A stretch of DNA of 5,025 nucleotides from NCBI GenBank assembly GCA_937897215.1, contig CALCBQ010000106.1:1-5025 (forward strand). Direction: 5' to 3'. Positions 1 through 4,930 of the stretch are shown here, piece by piece (position 1 is the first letter of the stretch; each line of letters starts with the position of its first letter). A model generated the notes under the pieces. It had not been told where the DNA came from. It searched no databases and saw nothing but the letters and a program-made list of their open reading frames with translations. The DNA is from an uncultured Clostridia bacterium (GTDB taxonomy: Bacteria > Bacillota > Clostridia > Oscillospirales > Acutalibacteraceae). Made by a program: the position numbers and the translations under genes.

Positions 1-23
1 GAGTTTTACAATTACACATATTA

Positions 24-66
24 CTCCCTCAGTCTGCTTCGCAGACAGCTCCCTCCAAGAGGGAGC
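24..66 (+). repeat. Double-hairpin palindromic repeat, copy 1
   Basis: A short CTCCCTC lead is followed by two perfect hairpins: GTCTGC-TTC-GCAGAC (32-46) and GCTCCCTC-CAA-GAGGGAGC (48-66). The lead CTCCCTC (24-30) can alternatively pair with GAGGGAG at 59-65. The same architecture occurs at 4808-4852 on the opposite strand with different stem bases, so this is probably a dispersed, structure-conserved intergenic repeat (REP or MITE-like). It encodes nothing. A third small hairpin, TCTGC-GTC-GCAGA, follows at 77-89 and may belong to the same unit. The family identity is inferred from the two copies in this window. Confidence 0.7.
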
Positions 67-97
67 GAATTATAAATCTGCGTCGCAGACCCTACAC

Positions 98-125
98 TTT
101 GCACTTTGCATTTTGCACTTTGCAT
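98..125. repeat. Tandem 7-base repeat (TTTGCAY x4)
   Basis: Four adjoining units alternate TTTGCAC and TTTGCAT, equivalent to two copies of a 14-base unit. There are no spacers, so this is a simple tandem repeat and not CRISPR. Slippage could change the copy number between strains. It directly follows the palindromic repeat and may mark the edge of the same mobile or repetitive module. Confidence 0.75.
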
Positions 126-163
126 TCTATTCAACAAACTCTAATTTATGTGCTTTATAAATG

Positions 164-185
164 AAAAAATCGCCACAAGTGGCGA
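164..185 (-). terminator. Second intrinsic terminator of the minus-strand RNA
   Basis: On the minus strand a perfect 7-bp stem TCGCCAC / GTGGCGA (loop TT; stem 170-185) is followed, after one A, by a run of six T (169-164). The plus strand has no T-run after the stem, so the signal works leftward. It lies just beyond the larger terminator at 192-269 and would act as a backstop for the same transcript. Confidence 0.75.
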
Positions 186-191
186 AAGATT

Positions 192-269
192 AAAAAAGGG
201 CAAAAAGAAATAACCCTCAAAGCCGATGTTTCTTTACACATCTTTTAACTGGCTTGGAGGGTTATTTCT
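192..269 (-). terminator. Long-stem intrinsic terminator ending the minus-strand RNA
   Basis: The two arms (minus strand 269-251 and 224-206) pair over 19 positions with one mismatch. Their core is ATAACCCTC / GAGGGTTAT. The 26-base loop contains a smaller hairpin GATGT/ACATC. Immediately after the stem the minus strand reads TTTT, GCCC, TTTTTT (205-192). This is an unusually long stem for a plain terminator. Its 5' arm contains the stop codon of the 10-codon reading frame at 262-294, so translation there could affect folding. Confidence 0.8.
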
Positions 270-294
270 GTTCACTCTTGATATCTAACTTCAT
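262..294 (-). CDS. Possible 10-codon leader-like peptide MKLDIKSEQK
   Basis: An ATG at 294-292 is preceded by AGAGG (307-303) at an 8-base spacing, a normal Clostridia ribosome binding site. The frame reads MKLDIKSEQK and ends at TAA (264-262). The stop lies inside the 5' arm of the long terminator stem (251-269), so a ribosome finishing this frame would cover that arm. This arrangement resembles leader peptides, but there is no run of one amino acid to suggest what would be sensed, and no downstream gene is visible in the window. The peptide is hydrophilic, so it does not look like a type I toxin. Function unknown; translation is not proven. Confidence 0.3.
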   Translation of the reverse strand: MKLDIKSEQK

Positions 295-350
295 TTTGTG
301 TACCTCTCTTTCTTAATGTTCCGACCTTTTGATAACTCTTACATTCCATA

Positions 351-362
351 TCACTTAAACAT
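351..362 (-). other. Minimal reading frame MFK-stop
   Basis: On the minus strand AAGGA lies two bases before ATG TTT AAG TGA. The spacing is shorter than ideal. It is listed because its pattern, Met-aromatic-basic-stop, matches the two minimal frames in the upstream 27-base repeats (MYR-stop and MYK-stop). It may be chance in A+T-rich sequence. Confidence 0.2.
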
Positions 363-513
363 TTTCCTTCAATCTATATTAAATCTCGTAAGTGAGATAA
401 ACTTTTTTGTGTAGGAATATTCATTTTTCAAAAAGTCGTTTAAGGTTTCAATCTTATTACTCGGGTAGTCTGTTATTCGACTTTTAACCTTTTTCTGTAA
501 GATTGAACTAAGG

Positions 514-540
514 TTTTACTTGTACATTGGAACCACCTTT
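514..540 (-). repeat. 27-base direct repeat, downstream copy, with MYK-stop frame
   Basis: This copy matches 582-608 at 25 of 27 positions. The shared core is TTCCAATGTACA, containing the palindrome TGTACA. On the minus strand it reads AAAGGTGG, then ATG TAC AAG TAA (527-516). An alternative in-frame GTG gives V-V-P-M-Y-K-stop, preceded by AAGGA at five bases. The two copies are 68 bases apart within the candidate RNA. Whether the motif serves as a mini-ORF, an RNA structure or a protein site cannot be told from one locus. Confidence 0.7.
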
Positions 541-581
541 GTCCTTTTTTGTTAAACTTTTTGCTTAACTTTTGGTTTGGC

Positions 582-608
582 TTTTACCTGTACATTGGAA
601 TCACCTTT
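582..608 (-). repeat. 27-base direct repeat, promoter-proximal copy, with MYR-stop frame
   Basis: This copy lies about 10 bases after the estimated start of the minus-strand RNA. It reads AAAGGTGA and then ATG TAC AGG TAA (595-584). An in-frame GTG gives V-I-P-M-Y-R-stop. The two differences from the copy at 514-540 fall in the codon after GTG and in the codon before the stop. Both copies therefore keep the same start, stop and peptide pattern, with Ile to Val and Arg to Lys changes. Confidence 0.7.
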
Positions 609-624
609 TCCTTTCTGTGTCTAT

Positions 625-653
625 AATATAACATAGAAAAAGTGCAAAATCAA
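625..653 (-). promoter_or_regulatory. Sigma-A type promoter for the minus-strand RNA
   Basis: On the minus strand TTGATT (653-648) and TATATT (630-625) are separated by exactly 17 bases. An overlapping TATTAT (628-623) gives 19 bases. The start of transcription would be near 618, just ahead of the first 27-base repeat. The region is A+T-rich, so a chance match is possible, but the terminators at the other end of the unit support it. Confidence 0.6.
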
Positions 654-739
654 TATGTAAAATTGTACAAAGTTAATAGTTTTTAATTGTTTATTCCGTA
701 GATTTTGTGCATAATGCTACTAAAAATATTGAAAATCTA

Positions 740-768
740 TTGACTTTTGCTTTTGAATTTGATATTAT
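740..768 (+). promoter_or_regulatory. Strong-looking plus-strand promoter with no gene behind it
   Basis: TTGACT (740-745) and TATTAT (763-768) are separated by 17 bases, close to the sigma-A consensus. The predicted start near 775 is followed at once by the terminator hairpin at 778-797. Any transcript would be roughly 29 nt, or longer if the terminator is read through. The next gene to the right (865-2220) is on the opposite strand, where read-through RNA would be antisense to it. Confidence 0.55.
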
Positions 769-777
769 TAATATGTT

Positions 778-803
778 GGGTGTCTGCAAAGACACCCTTT
801 TTT
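778..803 (+). terminator. Intrinsic terminator directly after a promoter
   Basis: A perfect 8-bp stem GGGTGTCT / AGACACCC closes a GCAA loop (a GNRA tetraloop) and is followed by six T (798-803). The minus strand lacks a T-run after this stem, so it acts rightward. No plus-strand gene precedes it. The only visible upstream signal is the promoter at 740-768. Confidence 0.75.
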
Positions 804-817
804 GTCGAAAATAGTAG

Positions 818-837
818 GGCGGGGTCTTGACCCCGCC
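818..837 (-). terminator. GC-rich hairpin downstream of the MATE gene
   Basis: A perfect 9-bp stem GGCGGGGTC / GACCCCGCC with a TT loop lies 27 bases beyond the MATE stop codon. The minus-strand tail is CTACTATTTT, a weak T-run, and the plus-strand tail is GTATTTATTTT. It probably serves as the MATE terminator and may work in both directions. Its GC content contrasts sharply with the surrounding sequence, so it could also be a small dispersed palindrome. Confidence 0.6.
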
Positions 838-864
838 GTATTTATTTTCATATTCATATATAAT

Positions 865-2220
865 TTATTTAATTTGTTTCTTTTTCTTGTTATAAATTAT
901 AAAATATGCTATCGTTTGTGCAACGAATGTAATCCCCCATGAGATTGTGTAAGAATGATATAGCCATTCAGGGTTGTGAAATTGTGGCAACTGGAAAATG
1001 GTGTAAATCCAACCGATTCTGAATCCGCAAACACCGATAACTGAAATAAGCATAGGTGCAAGAGACACACCCATACCACGAAGTCCACCACCTGAAACAT
1101 CCATAAGACCTAAAAGGAAATAAGGAATAAACAAGCAACTCATTCTTAAAAGTCCGCATTCAATCGCTTCTTGGGAGTCAGTAATATAAATTGACAAAAG
1201 TTGAGGACCTAAAAGATACATAGCAAGTGATAAAACAATACCGATTACAAACACGCAGAGCATACATATAAGAAACACCTTTTTTGCGCGACGATATTTG
1301 TTTGCGCCCACATTCTGCCCTGTAAAATTGAGAGTAGTCTGGTGGAACGCATTAAGAACAATGTAAATAAAGCCCTCAATGTTAAGTGCAGCAGCGTTGC
1401 CTGACATAACTGCCGAGCCAAATGAGTTTATAGATGATTGAATAATAACGTTTGAGACTGAAAAAAGTGAGCCTTGAATACCTGCTGGTAAGCCGATTTT
1501 GAGAATTTGTAAAAACTCGTCTTTATAGAATTTAAGTTGTGAAAAATGAAGCTGACAAGCATCACTTCGCTTAACGAGGGCAAGCACAACAAGTATTGCC
1601 GAAACACCTTGAGAAATAGTTGTTGCCAACGCAACACCGGCAACATTTAAGTCAAAAACAGTAACAAAAATTACATTGAGAACAACATTTATAACTCCGG
1701 CAATAGTTAAAAATATAAGTGGCGATTTTGTGTCCCCCGTAGCACGAAGAATTGATGCACAGAAGTTGTAAATCATCATAAAGATAATTCCACCAAAATA
1801 AATTTTCATATAAAGTGCAGAAAGTGGAAGAACATCTTGGGGCGTACCCATCCAGTTTAAGAATGTTTCAGAAAAGAATACGCCGATTACTGTAAGAATT
1901 GCACCACCTATAAGTGCCGTTGGGATTGCAGTATGTACTGCACGGTGGGCTTTTTTAGTGTCGTTAGCGCCAAGGGCTTGCGCAACGGCGACACCGGTAC
2001 CAACAGAAAGTCCAACAAAAAGATTTACAATAAGGTTTGTAATTGACCCGGTTGCACCAACAGCAGCAACAGAAATACTACCACAAAACTGACCTACAAT
2101 AATCAAGTCAGCAGCATTAAAAAGCAACTGTAAAATCCCTGTAAAGATTATTGGAATAGTGTAAGATATAATGTTTTTGAATATTGGTCCACTGACCATG
2201 TCAACATTTCGTCTGCTCAT
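865..2220 (-). CDS. MATE family efflux transporter
   Basis: This is a 451-residue integral membrane protein of the MATE (multi-antimicrobial extrusion) family. The family exports cationic drugs or metabolites across the cytoplasmic membrane in exchange for Na+ or H+. Hydrophobic segments fit the usual 12 helices in two six-helix halves. Family-like stretches are NAADLIIVGQFCG (35-47), GTGVAVAQALGAND (74-87), LRATGDTKSPL (158-168), GQNVGANKYRRAKK (301-314, the second-half counterpart of 74-90) and RGMGVSLAPM (381-390). The length is typical and the C-terminus ends in a lysine-rich tail (445-449). The start is chosen for AGGTGG (2230-2225) four bases before ATG. The gene lies 53 bases downstream of tRNA-Pro on the same strand, with a hairpin between them. 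I see no promoter of its own in that gap, so read-through from the tRNA promoter or a promoter inside the tRNA gene is likely. Substrate and subgroup (NorM, DinF or MepA-like) cannot be read from the sequence. Confidence 0.93.
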   Translation of the reverse strand: MSRRNVDMVSGPIFKNIISYTIPIIFTGILQLLFNAADLIIVGQFCGSISVAAVGATGSITNLIVNLFVGLSVGTGVAVAQALGANDTKKAHRAVHTAIPTALIGGAILTVIGVFFSETFLNWMGTPQDVLPLSALYMKIYFGGIIFMMIYNFCASILRATGDTKSPLIFLTIAGVINVVLNVIFVTVFDLNVAGVALATTISQGVSAILVVLALVKRSDACQLHFSQLKFYKDEFLQILKIGLPAGIQGSLFSVSNVIIQSSINSFGSAVMSGNAAALNIEGFIYIVLNAFHQTTLNFTGQNVGANKYRRAKKVFLICMLCVFVIGIVLSLAMYLLGPQLLSIYITDSQEAIECGLLRMSCLFIPYFLLGLMDVSGGGLRGMGVSLAPMLISVIGVCGFRIGWIYTIFQLPQFHNPEWLYHSYTISWGITFVAQTIAYFIIYNKKKKQIK

Positions 2221-2230
2221 AAATCCACCT

Positions 2231-2265
2231 GAAAAAGTAAGACCCGACTACAAAAAGTAGTCGGG
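2231..2265 (-). terminator. Hairpin between tRNA-Pro and the MATE gene
   Basis: A perfect 9-bp stem CCCGACTAC / GTAGTCGGG with a five-base loop (2243-2265) lies eight bases past the tRNA CCA end. On the minus strand the tail is TCTTACTTTTTC, an interrupted T-run, so termination after the tRNA is plausible but may be incomplete. On the plus strand the tail ATTTTTATT is a little better, but no plus-strand gene needs it. It may act as an attenuator that lets part of the transcription reach the MATE gene. Confidence 0.6.
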
Positions 2266-2273
2266 ATTTTTAT

Positions 2274-2349
2274 TGGTCGAGATGACAAGATTCGAACTTG
2301 CGGCATCCACGTCCCGAACGTGGCGCGCTACCACCTGCGCTACATCTCG
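2274..2349 (-). tRNA. tRNA-Pro (anticodon CGG), CCA encoded
   Basis: The minus strand folds into a full 76-nt cloverleaf. The acceptor stem is CGAGATG / CATCTCG. The D arm has GCGC / GCGC. The anticodon stem is CCACG / CGTGG with loop TTCGGGA, giving anticodon CGG for CCG codons. The T arm has the loop TTCGAAT. The discriminator base is A and CCA is encoded (2276-2274). The C1-G72 pair and A73 are typical of bacterial proline tRNAs and support the assignment. It has its own promoter at 2373-2401 and a hairpin downstream. Confidence 0.97.
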
Positions 2350-2372
2350 AAATAAAGTTATAATGCTCAATT

Positions 2373-2401
2373 ATTATAGTATTATTTGATTGATAAATCA
2401 A
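2373..2401 (-). promoter_or_regulatory. Promoter of tRNA-Pro
   Basis: On the minus strand TTGATT (2401-2396) and a perfect TATAAT (2378-2373) are separated by 17 bases. The predicted start near 2366 lies about 17 bases before the tRNA 5' end, a usual leader length. It may also drive the MATE gene by read-through. Confidence 0.8.
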
Positions 2402-2433
2402 GTGTTTTATAAAAATAGAAGTGATTTCGCCCC

Positions 2434-2462
2434 TTTTCATTCAGCAACAAATGTGATATAAT
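2434..2462 (+). promoter_or_regulatory. Extended -10 promoter of the acyltransferase gene
   Basis: TGATATAAT (2454-2462) is an extended -10 element with a perfect TATAAT. At 17 bases upstream lies TTTTCA (2434-2439), a partial match to TTGACA. The start would fall near 2469, about 29 bases before the ATG. The gene lies divergently from the tRNA-Pro promoter in the same 148-base spacer. Confidence 0.65.
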
Positions 2463-2497
2463 GTATTGTAATCAAATTGCGTTAATGGGGGCATTTT

Positions 2498-3517
2498 ATG
2501 ACAGTTAGAAAAAATAGCGAATCTTCAACATATGACGTTGCGAAGAATATTGCGGTTTTACTTGTAGTTGTCGCTCACGCTACACGAATGTACACTTCTC
2601 GCGGTATAATCACTCCGATAAACAAATCTGAATTGTTGAACTATATTACTGATTACATATATGCATTTCATATGCCGTTATTTATTTTTCTTTCAGGTTG
2701 TATTTATGCATTTTGCATTAGTCAAGGAAAATATAAAAACAATATTAACTTTATAAAAAATAAAGCAAAAAGGTTGTTAATACCATATATTACTGTGGGG
2801 CTATTTGCAGTTGCACCTGTTATGACCGTGTTAAATTTATCTAAATACAACTTTTTAGAATACTGCTTAAAAGGAATTATTTTATCTTTGGATTCAAGAC
2901 ATTTGTGGTATTTACTTTCACTTTTCTGGATTTTTGTTTTGGCGATGTTTTTAAGACCACTACTTATAAAATCACGATTTTATCGTTTCATAGTTTTAGC
3001 GATTTCTTTCGCACTGTATATAATTGTCTGGAAAGTAGCTGCTATTCCTGATATACTTCAGTTTAAAACAACACTGGTTTATCAGATTTATTTCTTTGCA
3101 GGAGTTGTGTTCAAATATGAATTTGAACTGTTTGAGAAAATTTCAAAGAAAATACATTTTGTTTATTGGTTAATGCCTGTAGCGTTTGTTTCAGTAATAT
3201 ATTTTAATACGAACGGCATAACTGACAAAATTTTCTCTTTTATAGGCATTTTGATGGCTTTGGGCATATCATTCTGTATAGTAAACTCCGGAGAGAAAAT
3301 TTTGAATACTGCTTTGTATAAAAACTTGAAAAAGAATTCTTTTGGAATATATCTGTTCCATCCATTGATAATTTATACCTTGTTTTATTTCTTTGGACAG
3401 TACGATATTAATCCATATTTGCTGACTTTAGTGGCAATAGTAACATCGATTTTTGGTTCTGTCTTAATAACAGAATTATTGCGTAAACTGCATCTTAAAA
3501 TTGTTATCGGTGAGTAA
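2498..3517 (+). CDS. Membrane acyltransferase, acyltransferase family 3
   Basis: This 339-residue polytopic membrane protein resembles acyltransferase family 3 (OafA and fucose 4-O-acetylase-like enzymes). The family transfers acetyl or similar groups to cell-surface sugars or other acceptors. The N-terminal signature is YDVAKNIAVLLVVVAHA (12-28), with the conserved histidine at 27. Next come FHMPLFIFLSG (57-67), basic RLLIPY (92-97), HLWYLLSLFW (135-144) and NSFGIYLFHPL (280-290). About ten hydrophobic segments are visible and the length is normal for the family. The start follows TGGGGG (2486-2491) at six bases. An upstream ATG at 2485 gives only a seven-codon frame. No polysaccharide or glycosyltransferase genes lie beside it, so the acceptor is unknown. 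By eye its sequence is more A+T-rich than the neighbouring trpB, which may hint at separate acquisition. It appears to be a single-gene unit with its own promoter and terminator. Confidence 0.88.
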   Translation: MTVRKNSESSTYDVAKNIAVLLVVVAHATRMYTSRGIITPINKSELLNYITDYIYAFHMPLFIFLSGCIYAFCISQGKYKNNINFIKNKAKRLLIPYITVGLFAVAPVMTVLNLSKYNFLEYCLKGIILSLDSRHLWYLLSLFWIFVLAMFLRPLLIKSRFYRFIVLAISFALYIIVWKVAAIPDILQFKTTLVYQIYFFAGVVFKYEFELFEKISKKIHFVYWLMPVAFVSVIYFNTNGITDKIFSFIGILMALGISFCIVNSGEKILNTALYKNLKKNSFGIYLFHPLIIYTLFYFFGQYDINPYLLTLVAIVTSIFGSVLITELLRKLHLKIVIGE

Positions 3518-3521
3518 ACAA

Positions 3522-3556
3522 TAAGCACCAACCTATTGGTTGGTGCTTAATTTTTT
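3522..3556 (+). terminator. Terminator between convergent acyltransferase and trpB genes
   Basis: A perfect 12-bp stem TAAGCACCAACC / GGTTGGTGCTTA with a TATT loop (3522-3549) is followed by ATTTTTTG on the plus strand. It begins four bases after the acyltransferase stop codon. On the minus strand the same stem follows the trpB stop by 12 bases with the tail TTGTTT, so it may also end the trpB transcript, less efficiently. Confidence 0.88.
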
Positions 3557-3561
3557 GTGAT

Positions 3562-4782
3562 TTATCTTATTCCGTAATTTTCAATTACATAATCCATATC
3601 TTTATCGCCACGGCCTGAAAGGTTAATAAGGATTGAACCGTGTTCCATAGTCTTTGCGAGTTTCATACCGTATGCAACTGCATGTGAACTTTCAATAGCA
3701 GGAATAATACCTTCCATACGTGAGAGTTTGAAGAAAGCGTCAATTGTTTCTTCGTCGTCAATTACATCGTATTTAACTCTACCGATTTCTTGTAAGAAAG
3801 CGTGTTCAGGGCCAGATGATGGATAGTCAAGACCACTTGCAACTGAATAAACAGGTGCAGGCTCGCCGTTTTCATCTTTAAGCATAATACTGTTGAATCC
3901 GTGCATAATGCCCTCAGTACCATATTTAAGACTTGCAGCGTGGTCGCCAAGTTTAGGACCACGACCAAGTGGCTCAATACCGTAAATATCAACAGGGTCA
4001 TTAAGGAATCCTGCAAAAAGGCCTGCAGCGTTACTACCACCACCAACACAAGCAACAATAGCGTTAGGAAGATGACCTGTCATTTCAATAAACTGTTCTC
4101 TTGCCTCAATACCAACAACGCTCTGGAAATCGCGCACCATCATTGGGAATGGATGAGGGCCTAAAACTGAGCCGATGCAATAAATTGAGTTTTCGTATTC
4201 TTTGCTGTATGCGTCAAATGCTGCGTCAACTGCTTCTTTAAGAGTTTGAAGACCGTGAGTAACCTCAACAACATTTGCACCAAGGATTTTCATTCTTGCT
4301 ACATTTGGAGCTTGCTTTTTAATGTCAACAGAGCCCATATAAATATCACATTCAAGACCAAAGTATGCAGCTGCAGTAGCAAGAGCAACACCGTGCTGAC
4401 CTGCACCTGTTTCTGCAATAATCTTTTTCTTGCCCATATATTTCGCAAGAAGTGCTTCGCCCATACAGTGATTAAGTTTGTGAGCGCCTGAATGGTTCAA
4501 GTCCTCACGCTTTGCGTAAAGTTGAACTTTACCACCAAGAGCGTCAGAAAGTCTTTCAAGATGTGTTACAGGAGTAGGTCTGCCCTGAAACTCTTTACGG
4601 ATTCTGCGAAGCTCTGCAATAAACTTTCTTGACTGACAAATTGAGAAGTATGCTTCAGTAATTTCAGCCATAGCATTTTTGAGTTTATCGTCAATATAAA
4701 CGCCACCGTATTTGCCGAAGTAACCGTTTTTGTCAGGGTAATTGTTAAAATAAGTTTCAAAATCAACATTGTTTAAAATCAT
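3562..4782 (-). CDS. trpB: Tryptophan synthase beta chain
   Basis: TrpB is a cytosolic pyridoxal phosphate enzyme that condenses indole with L-serine to give L-tryptophan, normally in an alpha2beta2 complex with TrpA. The 406 residues match the canonical family length. Visible motifs are GRPTP (67-71) and KREDLNHSGAHK (91-102), with Lys102 as the PLP lysine. AETGAGQHG (123-131) has catalytic Glu124. The phosphate-binding GGGSN is at 247-251, GLDYPSSGPEH at 317-327, ESSHA at 364-368 and the C-terminal SGRGDKD at 389-395. All key catalytic residues are present, so the enzyme should be active. The start is chosen for AAGGAG (4796-4791) eight bases before ATG. Upstream on the same strand are a palindromic repeat and a T-box terminator, so expression should depend on an uncharged tRNA. 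The downstream neighbour is convergent, so no trpA follows. That orphan position suggests indole salvage or a trpA elsewhere. Confidence 0.96.
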   Translation of the reverse strand: MILNNVDFETYFNNYPDKNGYFGKYGGVYIDDKLKNAMAEITEAYFSICQSRKFIAELRRIRKEFQGRPTPVTHLERLSDALGGKVQLYAKREDLNHSGAHKLNHCMGEALLAKYMGKKKIIAETGAGQHGVALATAAAYFGLECDIYMGSVDIKKQAPNVARMKILGANVVEVTHGLQTLKEAVDAAFDAYSKEYENSIYCIGSVLGPHPFPMMVRDFQSVVGIEAREQFIEMTGHLPNAIVACVGGGSNAAGLFAGFLNDPVDIYGIEPLGRGPKLGDHAASLKYGTEGIMHGFNSIMLKDENGEPAPVYSVASGLDYPSSGPEHAFLQEIGRVKYDVIDDEETIDAFFKLSRMEGIIPAIESSHAVAYGMKLAKTMEHGSILINLSGRGDKDMDYVIENYGIR

Positions 4783-4807
4783 AATTATATCTCCTTATCA
4801 ATTACTG

Positions 4808-4852
4808 CCTCCCTTGTTAAAGGGAGGGGGACCACCGAAGGTGGTGGAGGGA
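4808..4852 (-). repeat. Double-hairpin palindromic repeat, copy 2 (opposite orientation)
   Basis: On the minus strand the order is ATCCCTCC, hairpin ACCACC-TTC-GGTGGT (4845-4831), a short C run, then hairpin CCTCCCTT-TAAC-AAGGGAGG (4827-4808). This is the architecture of copy 1 at 24-66, including the TTC loop of the first hairpin, but that stem has a different sequence. It sits in the trpB leader, between the T-box terminator and the trpB ribosome binding site, so it would be transcribed as part of the trpB mRNA. Confidence 0.75.
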
Positions 4853-4930
4853 TTCGTTCCCAAATTATATTTGTATTTTTATTTATGCCATCGCCATCGT
4901 TTTGTTAATAAAATCATAAAATCCACCTAC

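Larger units (their letters stand above)
199..618 (-). ncRNA. Candidate standalone structured RNA, unknown family
   Basis: A minus-strand promoter (625-653) and two intrinsic terminators (192-269, 164-185) bracket about 420 bases with no ordinary protein gene, so a discrete RNA is the simplest reading. Both ends are estimates from promoter and terminator positions. Inside are two 27-base near-identical repeats (582-608, 514-540) and two interleaved inverted pairs: TTCAATCTTA (507-498) with TAAGATTGAA (456-447), and AAAAGTCG (485-478) with CGACTTTT (438-431). There are also a small hairpin ATCTC/GAGAT near 385-400 and several minimal reading frames. I do not recognise it as tmRNA, 6S RNA, RNase P RNA, SRP RNA or a T-box. 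A leader for a gene left of the window is possible, but the tandem terminators argue against it. A decayed gene is the main alternative. Confidence 0.5.
1..864. other. Long stretch without a conventional gene
   Basis: No open reading frame of normal gene size with a ribosome binding site is visible here on either strand. The left end holds short palindromic and tandem repeats (24-125). Positions 164-653 look like a minus-strand noncoding transcription unit with a promoter and two terminators. Positions 654-739 are plain A+T-rich sequence with nothing I can name. Positions 740-837 hold a plus-strand promoter, a terminator and a GC-rich hairpin downstream of the MATE gene. Each supported element has its own entry. 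Confidence 0.7.

Noticed and set aside
98..125. Short regularly spaced repeats considered as a CRISPR fragment.
   Set aside because: The units are 7 bases long and adjoin without spacers, so this is a simple tandem repeat.
276..350. Minus-strand 25-codon frame starting MECKSYQK near 349, upstream of and overlapping the 10-codon frame.
   Set aside because: There is no convincing ribosome site before its ATG, and the overlapping frame at 262-294 has a much better one.
369..515. Minus-strand open frame of 48 codons directly after the MYK stop codon, in the same frame, ending at TGA 371-369.
   Set aside because: It has no ATG, GTG or ribosome site at its head, could be entered only by reading through TAA, and overlaps the interleaved inverted repeats. 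I do not recognise the peptide. It remains possible that it is the body of a decayed small gene.
199..618. Idea that the minus-strand RNA is tmRNA, because it combines small reading frames with a possible pseudoknot.
   Set aside because: There is no alanine tRNA-like acceptor end, no T-arm motif and no tag sequence ending in the usual Ala-Ala.
909..1646. Minus-strand open frames at 909-1100, 968-1159 and 1428-1646.
   Set aside because: They are out-of-frame shadows within the MATE gene with no independent start signals.
2374..2401. Inverted repeat TTGATT-N4-AATCAA overlapping the tRNA promoter, considered as an operator.
   Set aside because: It is short and A+T-rich, and half of it is simply the -35 box. 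Chance is the simplest explanation.
3901..4491. Plus-strand open frames at 3901-4164 and 4246-4491.
   Set aside because: They lie wholly antisense inside the intact trpB, lack ribosome sites and encode Ser/Thr/Asn/Cys-rich strings typical of reversed coding sequence.
3762..4769. Minus-strand open frames at 3762-4058 and 4566-4769.
   Set aside because: They are out-of-frame shadows of trpB, whose own frame has full motif support.
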